Part shown: one piece after another, positions 1 to 4,702 of the stretch | How positions within the stretch are numbered: the stretch's first letter is position 1 | Layout: each line of letters opens with the position of its first letter | Assembly (NCBI GenBank): GCA_039917655.1 | Contig: JBDSJC010000225.1 | Location: 1-13,161 of the forward strand | From: PNKC01 sp039917655 | GTDB lineage: Bacteria; Chloroflexota; Dehalococcoidia; Tepidiformales; Tepidiformaceae | DNA length: 13,161 bases | Reading direction: 5' to 3' | Notes under the pieces: generated by a model | Seen by the model: only the letters and a program-made list of their open reading frames with translations | What the model was told of the DNA's origin: nothing | Databases searched by the model: none | Made by a program: the position numbers and the translations under genes

Positions 1-1
1 G

Positions 2-154
2 GGCGAAGACGACGAACTCCAGGCCAAGCACGACACCTCCCTCCAGCGCGAGGGCGAAGACGACGAACTCCAGGCCAAGCACGACACCTCCCTCCAGCGC
101 GCCGAAGAGGAGGACGAACTCCAGATGAAACACGACGCGACGCTGCGACGCGAG
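2..154 (+). repeat. 51-bp in-frame tandem repeat (17-aa acidic LQ/LQR unit)
   Basis: Three head-to-tail units of 51 bp: 2-52, 53-103 and a diverged 104-154. Bases 2-50 equal 53-101 exactly. Each unit encodes 17 residues of the form G-E-D-D-E-L-Q-A-K-H-D-T-S-L-Q-R-E; the third reads E-E-E-D-E-L-Q-M-K-H-D-A-T-L-R-R-E. The array is cut by the window edge, so the total copy number is unknown. It precedes the DUF4157 domain and is likely a flexible acidic linker. Confidence 0.9.
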
Positions 155-592
155 CCGGACCAGACGATTGGGCTGGAGGGCGGACCGGTCGGCTCGGAGA
201 TGTCGTCTGCCATCAATTCAGCTCGGGGCGGCGGGACGACTCTTTCCGAAGGGGTGCGGACCGCGGCCGAGGCCACGATGGGGACAGACTTTAGCGGAGT
301 CCGGGTCCACCAGGACTCCCAATCCGACCTGCTCAACCGCAGCATGACGGCCAAGGCGTTCACCACCGGATCCGACATCTTCCTGCGCGGCGACCAGAAC
401 TCCTCCGACACCAGCCTGATGGCCCACGAACTGACGCACGTGGTCCAGCAAAGCTCTGGCGCTGTAGGCAGCGGTGGCGGTATGACCGTCGGCGCCGCGG
501 ATGACTCCCACGAACACGAAGCCGACGCGGTCGCGAAGCAGGTGGTCTCCGCTGGGCCTCAGCGCAAGCAGGAGGAATCGCCGGCCGGCTAG
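2..592 (+). CDS. DUF4157 domain protein of eCIS locus (5'-truncated)
   Basis: The reading frame is open from the left edge (first full codon at 2) to TAG 590-592. 196 residues are visible and the true start lies outside. The ATG at 125 is internal, because the acidic/LQ repeat coding upstream continues in the same frame. The body matches the DUF4157 pattern: a D-F-S-x-V-R-V-H segment near nt 281-307, a K-A-F-T-T-G-x-D-I segment near 353-379, then M-A-H-E-L-T-H-V-V-Q-Q with the HExxH zinc motif at 425-439. A second conserved H-E-H-E-A-D-A segment at 509-529 could supply the third, glutamate, zinc ligand of a gluzincin-type site. DUF4157 is common in eCIS loci, often at the N-terminus of toxins. 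Here only about 50 residues follow HELTH, so no toxin domain is attached at the C-terminus. Role in the particle (cargo, processing protease or loading factor) is inference; the domain call is firm. Confidence 0.9.
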   Translation, partial: GEDDELQAKHDTSLQREGEDDELQAKHDTSLQRAEEEDELQMKHDATLRREPDQTIGLEGGPVGSEMSSAINSARGGGTTLSEGVRTAAEATMGTDFSGVRVHQDSQSDLLNRSMTAKAFTTGSDIFLRGDQNSSDTSLMAHELTHVVQQSSGAVGSGGGMTVGAADDSHEHEADAVAKQVVSAGPQRKQEESPAG

Positions 593-640
593 CGGGCGTC
601 TGATTCGCGCCCTGCTCGCCCGTCACGGCGCTCACCTTCT

Positions 641-1456
641 ATGTTCAATGACCTGGACGAAACGCTTCGTCAGCTGCTGATCGCCGACGTCCCGCTGGAC
701 CCTCGTGAGGTCGATATCGCGTTCGACCGGCCCACCCGTGAATGGTCCAGCCGGCTCTCCAAGCCCACGCTCAACCTCTTCCTGTTCGATATCCGCGAAC
801 GGGTGGACTTCCGTGACGATTCGTGGACGGTGAGCCGAAACGCCGATGGCAAATCGGAACGCAAGCGGGCACCGCGACGCGTCGATGTGGCCTACTTCGT
901 CACCGCCTGGGCGCGGGAGCCAGCGGACGAACATCGCATCTTGGCGGGCGTCCTGGCCTGTATGTACCGCCAGGGAGCGATCTCCACGGAGTTCCTTCAG
1001 GGCGACCTGCAGAAGGCGGCGGTGCCGGTGCTCGCGCGGCCGACGATGCCGGATCACCTGGCAAAACCGTACGAACTCTGGGGCGTGTTGGATAACGAAA
1101 TCCGGGCCTCCCTCACATGGGTTTCGACTGTCCCGATGGATGTCTTCGCGCCGGTAACAGGCCCAATCGTGCGCACCGTGGAACTCGGATTTCACCGCGA
1201 GGGCGAGGGCTGGCGAGAGGCTTTCGTGCGCGTTGGGGGCATCGCCCACGCGCGGGGGAACGAACTGGCCGGCATCCCTAACGCGCGCGTTCGCGTGGAG
1301 GGCACCGCGCTAGAAACGTGGACGGACCAGGAAGGCCGGTTCACCTTTCCGCGGCTCTTGCCGGGGGACTACCGGTTGACCCTCGAAGGACCGGGCGGCC
1401 AGAACGCGGCGCAACCCGTGACTGTGCCGTCTGACTCGTATGACATACCAGTGTGA
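641..1456 (+). CDS. DUF4255 (Afp16/Pvc16-like) tail terminator/cap protein with C-terminal carboxypeptidase-regulatory-like domain
   Basis: 271 aa. Residues about 1-185 match the DUF4255/Pvc16 N-terminal family: an N-terminal D-L-D-E-T-L-R-Q-L-L helix, the L-N-L-F-L-F-D-I-R-E-R strand, and a V-D-V-A-Y-F-V-T-A-W core strand near residues 81-90. In Afp and PVC this family caps the tube and sheath and sets or completes particle length. Residues about 208-271 (G-I-P-N-A-R-V-R-V-E-G, then T-D-Q-E-G-R-F-T-F and P-G-D-Y-R-L-T-L) form a carboxypeptidase-regulatory-like beta-sandwich. The start at ATG 641 puts the family's conserved helix at the very N-terminus. The Shine-Dalgarno is poor, so it may depend on translation from the DUF4157 gene 48 bp upstream. 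Placing the cap gene just before the sheath differs from Afp and PVC, where it is last. Confidence 0.88.
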   Translation: MFNDLDETLRQLLIADVPLDPREVDIAFDRPTREWSSRLSKPTLNLFLFDIRERVDFRDDSWTVSRNADGKSERKRAPRRVDVAYFVTAWAREPADEHRILAGVLACMYRQGAISTEFLQGDLQKAAVPVLARPTMPDHLAKPYELWGVLDNEIRASLTWVSTVPMDVFAPVTGPIVRTVELGFHREGEGWREAFVRVGGIAHARGNELAGIPNARVRVEGTALETWTDQEGRFTFPRLLPGDYRLTLEGPGGQNAAQPVTVPSDSYDIPV

Positions 1457-1489
1457 GGCTGGTGAAGACTGCGTGACGGCCGCCGAAAG

Positions 1490-1520
1490 TTGCGCGAAGC
1501 AACCCAAATACTGCTAGTAT
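1490..1520 (+). promoter_or_regulatory. Possible promoter upstream of the sheath gene
   Basis: The 117-bp gap before the sheath gene contains TTGCGC (1490-1495) and an extended -10-like TGCTAGTAT (-10 hexamer TAGTAT at 1515-1520), spaced 19 bp. Matches to the sigma-70 consensus are partial (3/6 and 4/6) and the spacing is long. The case rests on this being the largest intergenic space before the most highly needed structural genes. A small inverted repeat GTTGC/GCAAC (1489-1493 and 1499-1503) overlaps the -35 area. Confidence 0.3.
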
Positions 1521-1535
1521 CCGCACGCCGTTCAC

Positions 1536-1552
1536 CCGGGCATTCAGCCCGG
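1536..1552 (+). promoter_or_regulatory. 5'-UTR stem-loop upstream of the sheath RBS
   Basis: Perfect 6-bp GC stem CCGGGC (1536-1541) / GCCCGG (1547-1552) with a 5-nt loop ATTCA. It ends 8 nt before the AGGAGAGG ribosome binding site at 1561-1568. If transcription starts near 1527, this would sit near the mRNA 5' end and could protect the sheath/tube message. Function is inference. Confidence 0.4.
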
Positions 1553-1573
1553 ATATTGCAAGGAGAGGACCCT

Positions 1574-3115
1574 GTGGCAACTTCTTACCTCACCCCCGGC
1601 GTCTACGTTGAGGAAGTCGACAAAGGATCCAAGCCCATTGAGGGCGTTGGTACCGCAGTCGCGGCTTTCCTCGGGGTAGCCGAGAAGGGTCCGGTTGGGA
1701 AAGCCGTCATGATCGCGAACTGGACTCAGTTCACCGATCAATTCGGCGGATTCATCCCCGGCGCATACCTCGCTCACGCTGTGTATGCCTATTTCAACAA
1801 TGGCGGCGGGCTCTGCTTCGTCGTCCGCGTCGGCAGCGAAGCCGCTACTGACGCCCCGGCAGCCGCCCCAGTGGCTGCGATCACAGGCAAAGCCAGTGGC
1901 TCCCCAACCACCCTCAAGGCGCTCCCCAAGGACGCCTCAGCCGCCGATGGCGTTACCGTCCAGGTGACGGACGCTCCGGAAGACACGTTCAATGTCACCA
2001 TCCGGCGCGGCACAACGGAGGAGAAGTTCGAGGGCCTGACCATGAGCAAGGGCGCGAAGAACGTCTTTGATGTGGTCAACAAAGCGTCCACGCTGGTAAC
2101 GCTCGAAGAGGTCAAGGTTGCGGGTCTTTCGATCACCGACCGCGCCCCCGCTCCGGGCACCTACCCGCTCGCCCTCCCCACGGCTGCCGGCGCAGTCGCC
2201 GTCCAGGACGGCATCAAGCCGGCGATGTACACCGGCAGCAGCGCCGACCGCAGCGGTCTCGGTGGCCTCGAAGCCGTCGAGCAGGTGACCATGGTCTGTG
2301 CCCCAGACATTATGGCTGCCTTCCAGGCGGGCATTTTGGACATGGATGGCGTGAAGGCCATCCAGCTGGACCTCATCGCCCACTGCGAGCGCATGGGCGA
2401 CCGCGTGGCGATCATCGATACGCCCCCGGAGCTCAACGCTCAGGAAGCGTTCGACTGGCGGATGAACACGGCTGGCTACGATTCAAAGTACGCCGCCATG
2501 TACTACCCGTGGGTCCAGGTGGCTGACCCAACCCCCGGCGCAACCAGCACCACCATGATGATGCCGCCTTCGGCGCATCTGGCTGGCATCTGGGCCCGCA
2601 ATGACGGCGAGCGGGGCGTGCACAAGGCCCCGGCGAACGAGATCATCCGCGGCGCGCTCGGCCTCGAAATCACCCTTACGAATGTCGAACAGGGTGTGCT
2701 GAACCCCGTTGGCGTGAACTGCATTCGTGCCTTCGCGGGCCGGGGCATTCGCGTCTGGGGCGCACGAACGCTCTCCAGCGACCCATCGTGGCGCTATCTC
2801 AACGTCCGCCGCCTGTTCAACTACGTCGAGAAATCGATCGAGAACGGCACCCAGTGGATGGTCTTCGAGCCGAACGACTACGACCTCTGGGCACGCGCAA
2901 AGCGCAACATCTCGGCCTTCCTGAAGACCGTCTGGATGCAGGGCGCCTTGTTCGGACAGACCACGGACGAAGCCTTCTATGTGAAGTGCGATGCCGAGAA
3001 CAACCCACTGGAAACGCGCGACGCGGGCCAGTTGATCATCGATATCGGCATCGCTCCGGTGAAACCCGCCGAATTCGTCATCATCCACATCAGCCAATAC
3101 GCTCCCGAGAGCTAA
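1574..3115 (+). CDS. eCIS contractile sheath protein (Pvc2/Afp2-like, phage tail sheath family)
   Basis: 513 aa. It forms the contractile outer cylinder that drives the tube into the target. The GTG at 1574 is chosen over the upstream in-frame codon at 1490. It has AGGAGAGG at 1561-1568 with 5-nt spacing, and it starts the protein at the family's N-terminal motif T-P-G-V-Y-V-E-E-V, which follows within seven residues. The N-terminal core continues through G-V-G-T-A-V-A-A-F-L-G and G-G-G-L-C-F-V-V-R-V near nt 1801-1830. A variable Ala/Pro/Thr-rich surface insertion covers roughly nt 1840-2190. The conserved C-terminal domain has the D-Y-D-L-W and F-L-K-T-V-W-M-Q-G-A-L-F-G segments near 2875-2955 and ends in the P-A-E-F-V-I-I-H-I strand that links to neighbouring subunits. 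This is the only sheath gene in the window, where Afp and PVC carry three. Confidence 0.96.
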   Translation: MATSYLTPGVYVEEVDKGSKPIEGVGTAVAAFLGVAEKGPVGKAVMIANWTQFTDQFGGFIPGAYLAHAVYAYFNNGGGLCFVVRVGSEAATDAPAAAPVAAITGKASGSPTTLKALPKDASAADGVTVQVTDAPEDTFNVTIRRGTTEEKFEGLTMSKGAKNVFDVVNKASTLVTLEEVKVAGLSITDRAPAPGTYPLALPTAAGAVAVQDGIKPAMYTGSSADRSGLGGLEAVEQVTMVCAPDIMAAFQAGILDMDGVKAIQLDLIAHCERMGDRVAIIDTPPELNAQEAFDWRMNTAGYDSKYAAMYYPWVQVADPTPGATSTTMMMPPSAHLAGIWARNDGERGVHKAPANEIIRGALGLEITLTNVEQGVLNPVGVNCIRAFAGRGIRVWGARTLSSDPSWRYLNVRRLFNYVEKSIENGTQWMVFEPNDYDLWARAKRNISAFLKTVWMQGALFGQTTDEAFYVKCDAENNPLETRDAGQLIIDIGIAPVKPAEFVIIHISQYAPES

Positions 3116-3145
3116 CGGCTGGTTGACCAGAGGAAGGAGTAACGC

Positions 3146-3604
3146 ATGGCAGCTACAGACGCGCTTTCAGGTGACCCTCTTGTAGGGTTTAACTTCATGG
3201 TGGAAATCTCCGGAGTGATCACCGGGTATTTCCAAGAAGCATCTGGGCTCGGTTCGGAATCCGAGATCATCGAGCACAAGATCATGGCCAAGGGCGCCAA
3301 AGAGTCACTCGTTCGAAAGATTCCCGGCCGCCTCAAGTGGGGGGACATCGTCCTCAAGCGCGGGATCACAGCGAGCATGGACTTCTACGACTGGCGGAAG
3401 CAAGTCGAAGAAGGCAAAGTGGACGCCGCCCGCAAGGATGGTTCCGTGGTCATGTACGATCAGACGCACACCGAAGTTGCCCGCTGGAACTTTTCCAAGG
3501 GGTGGCCATCGAAGATCGCGGGTCCATCGATGAAAGCCGATGGCAACGACGTCGGTGTCGAGGAACTCACGATCGTGCATGAGGGTCTCAAGCGTGTCAC
3601 CTAG
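3146..3604 (+). CDS. eCIS inner tube protein (Pvc1/Afp1-like, T4 gp19 family)
   Basis: 152 aa, the usual size for a gp19-type tube protein. Hexameric rings of it stack to make the hollow tube inside the sheath. Recognisable features are the start D-P-L-V-G-F-N-F-M-V-E-I, the motif F-Q-E-A-S-G-L-G-S-E-S-E-I-I-E-H-K, the K-I-P-G-R-L-K-W-G-D-I-V-L-K-R-G strand pair, and the terminal G-V-E-E-L-T-I-V-H-E-G-L strand. A strong AGGAAGGAG (3131-3139) lies 6 nt before ATG 3146, and the gap from the sheath stop is 30 bp, so sheath and tube are co-expressed. The next gene follows only after a strong stem-loop, which suggests sheath plus tube form a high-abundance transcript segment. Confidence 0.95.
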   Translation: MAATDALSGDPLVGFNFMVEISGVITGYFQEASGLGSESEIIEHKIMAKGAKESLVRKIPGRLKWGDIVLKRGITASMDFYDWRKQVEEGKVDAARKDGSVVMYDQTHTEVARWNFSKGWPSKIAGPSMKADGNDVGVEELTIVHEGLKRVT

Positions 3605-3641
3605 GCCGTGACCGTTTTGTTTCTCGCCTGCCAGTAACACT

Positions 3642-3680
3642 CGAGACGGGGATGCGTCGTTCGCGGCCATCCCCGTCTCG
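3642..3680 (+). terminator. Strong stem-loop after the tube gene (attenuator, partial terminator or mRNA 3'-end stabiliser)
   Basis: Perfect 13-bp inverted repeat CGAGACGGGGATG (3642-3654) / CATCCCCGTCTCG (3668-3680) with a 13-nt loop, inside the 96-bp gap between the tube stop (3604) and the next ATG (3701). There is no T-run after the right arm (CACCGTTTCAG follows), so a simple intrinsic terminator is unlikely. A leaky terminator or RNase-blocking 3' hairpin that keeps sheath/tube mRNA above downstream mRNA is a better fit. The structure is seen; its role is inferred. Confidence 0.6.
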
Positions 3681-3700
3681 CACCGTTTCAGAGGACAGAC

Positions 3701-4069
3701 ATGGCGGCCCTTCAAACCGAGTTCGAATTCACCTTGCCCCGCGGCTACGTCGATGGGGACGGCACACTCCATCGAAAAGGGACCATGCGCCTGGCCACCG
3801 CCGCGGACGAAATAGCGCCGTTGCGGGACCCGCGGGTGAAGCAGAACCAGGCGTTTCTGGTGATCATTCTGCTCTCTCGCGTGGTGACCAAACTCGGGAG
3901 CATCACGCAGGTCACGCCGCACGAAATCGAGAACCTTTTCACGAGCGATCTCGCCTTTCTCCAGCGCCTCTACCGCCAGGTCAACGAGCGCGGCAGCTCG
4001 CTCGTCAACGTCACCTGTCCACACTGCTCCGGTGAAGTCGAGGTAGATATTTCGAGCCTGGGGGGATAG
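3701..4069 (+). CDS. Tail-assembly-chaperone-like protein (zero-frame product)
   Basis: 122 aa ending at TAG 4067-4069. GAGGA (3691-3695) lies 5 nt before ATG 3701. It resembles phage tail assembly chaperones of the P2 gpE / Mu gp41 type and the gp51-like baseplate hub chaperones often annotated next to eCIS tube genes. An N-terminal beta strand (E-F-E-F-T-L-P-R-G-Y) is followed by a dropped-in H-R-K-G-T-M-R-L strand. Helical segments come next (L-V-I-I-L-L-S-R-V-V-T-K-L-G near residues 53-66; L-F-T-S-D-L-A-F-L-Q-R-L-Y near 79-91). The C-terminal C-P-H-C at residues 106-109 is a single CxxC, half a zinc ribbon. It lies between the two tube genes, the phage position for this chaperone. The last codons are CTG GGG GGA TAG, a possible frameshift site leading into the domain encoded at 4066-4236. 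The family assignment is by memory of the pattern; presence as a real eCIS gene is firm. Confidence 0.78.
   Translation: MAALQTEFEFTLPRGYVDGDGTLHRKGTMRLATAADEIAPLRDPRVKQNQAFLVIILLSRVVTKLGSITQVTPHEIENLFTSDLAFLQRLYRQVNERGSSLVNVTCPHCSGEVEVDISSLGG
4060..4066 (+). promoter_or_regulatory. Candidate -1 ribosomal frameshift slippery heptamer
   Basis: GGGGGGA fits the X_XXY_YYZ pattern in the phase required: zero-frame codons are GGG (4061-4063) and GGA (4064-4066), followed at once by TAG (4067-4069). After both tRNAs slip back one base they pair with GGG and GGG, and the next codon is ATA 4066-4068, which enters the DUF6760-like frame. Not proven experimentally. Confidence 0.65.
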
Positions 4070-4236
4070 CAGGCTACCCCCTCGACCGAATCTATGAGGA
4101 GGTAGCCTACCTCGCGTACCACTTCCATTGGCCCGCGGATGAGATACTGGAGATGGAGCATCAGGAACGCCGGCGCTGGGTCGAAGAGGTAGCATCAATC
4201 AATCGCCGCCTGAACGAGGCAGCCCACGGGAGATAG
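4066..4236 (+). CDS. DUF6760-like domain in the -1 frame, probable frameshift extension of the 3701-4069 chaperone
   Basis: From 4066 the -1 frame is open for 56 residues to TAG 4234-4236. It encodes a compact, strongly charged helical domain: G-Y-P-L-D-R-I-Y-E-E-V-A-Y near 4072-4110, H-F-H-W-P-A-D-E near 4123-4143, then E-H-Q-E-R-R-R-W-V-E-E and N-R-R-L-N-E. This resembles the small DUF6760 proteins found beside eCIS chaperone genes. No ATG, GTG, TTG or CTG exists in this frame between its upstream stop (TGA 4033-4035) and the conserved start of the domain. The only in-frame ATG, at 4153, would cut off half of it. Expression by -1 frameshifting on G-GGG-GGA would give a 178-aa fusion. Alternatives are initiation at the rare ATA codon 4066, or a G-run length error in the sequence. 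The gene for the second tube protein begins 4 nt after its stop. Confidence 0.75.
   Translation: MAGYPLDRIYEEVAYLAYHFHWPADEILEMEHQERRRWVEEVASINRRLNEAAHGR
4071..4108 (+). promoter_or_regulatory. Candidate frameshift-stimulating stem-loop
   Basis: AGGCTACC (4071-4078) pairs perfectly with GGTAGCCT (4101-4108). After one C-A mismatch (4079/4100) the stem continues with CCTC (4080-4083) / GAGG (4096-4099), leaving a 12-nt loop. It starts 4 nt after the slippery heptamer, at or just under the usual 5-9 nt spacer. This is where a stimulator of -1 frameshifting is expected. Confidence 0.6.
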
Positions 4237-4239
4237 TGC

Positions 4240-4692
4240 ATGCCAAACCCGGGAACGATGATCGACCCGCTAACCGCTCACCGCTTTGGCGTTGAGATAG
4301 ACGGACTCGTGCTCGGCGTGTTCGATGAGTGCAGCGCCCTCACCGGGACGATCGAAGAGAAAAAGTACCCAGAGGGCGGCATGAACGCCTACGAGCACAA
4401 GTTTCCCGGCCGTCTGACCTGGGGAAACGTGACGCTGAAGTGGGGCACCACTGATTCAACAAAGCTTTGGGACTGGTTTAAGGCGACGAACTCCGCGGTC
4501 AACAAGTCACGGCATCACCGGAACGTGTCCATCATTCAGTTCACGGCGTCCGGGGACGAAGCGCGGCGCGTAAACCTGGACAACGCGTTCCCGGTGAAAT
4601 GGACGGGGCCTAGTTATAGCTCTGGCGGCACTGCGGTTTCGATCGAATCGATAGAACTGGCGTTTGGCGATGTCACGCTGGTCAAACGGTAA
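4240..4692 (+). CDS. Second eCIS tube-like protein (Pvc5/Afp5-like, gp19 family)
   Basis: 150 aa and a clear paralogue of the main tube protein. It shares the start D-P-L-T-A-H-R-F-G-V-E-I, a F-D-E-C-S-A-L-T-G strand, the P-G-R-L-T-W-G-N-V-T-L-K-W-G hairpin and the terminal I-E-S-I-E-L-A-F-G-D-V strand. In PVC and Afp the second tube protein forms the first ring on the hub, joining spike and tube. The GGGAGA at 4228-4233, which overlaps the end of the preceding reading frame, lies 6 nt before ATG 4240, so translation is probably coupled. Its separation from the main tube gene by the chaperone gene fits a low-copy adaptor rather than the bulk tube subunit. The specific Pvc5 assignment is by position and similarity. 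Confidence 0.88.
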   Translation: MPNPGTMIDPLTAHRFGVEIDGLVLGVFDECSALTGTIEEKKYPEGGMNAYEHKFPGRLTWGNVTLKWGTTDSTKLWDWFKATNSAVNKSRHHRNVSIIQFTASGDEARRVNLDNAFPVKWTGPSYSSGGTAVSIESIELAFGDVTLVKR

Positions 4693-4702
4693 GGTGGATT
4701 AG

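Noticed and set aside
2..154. Direct repeats considered as a CRISPR or attachment-site array
   Set aside because: Units abut without spacers and stay in one reading frame, so this is a coding tandem repeat.
592..623. Stem GCGGGCG/CGCCCGT after the DUF4157 gene
   Set aside because: Only 6-7 bp including a G-U pair around an 18-nt loop and no T-run; too weak to call a terminator in GC-rich sequence.
632..1249. 205-aa minus-strand open frame opposite the DUF4255 gene
   Set aside because: Shadow of a clearly identified gene on the + strand.
1490..1573. N-terminal extension of the sheath to an upstream start
   Set aside because: The extension is not sheath-like and covers the promoter-like and hairpin elements, while GTG 1574 has a good RBS and the family's N-terminus.
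3119..3130. Short palindrome CTGGTTGACCAG before the tube RBS
   Set aside because: 12 bp, too short to distinguish from chance and too tight a loop for a stable hairpin.
3305..4198. 297-aa minus-strand open frame across the tube and chaperone genes
   Set aside because: It runs antisense through two well-supported genes and a hairpin and has no recognisable motif.
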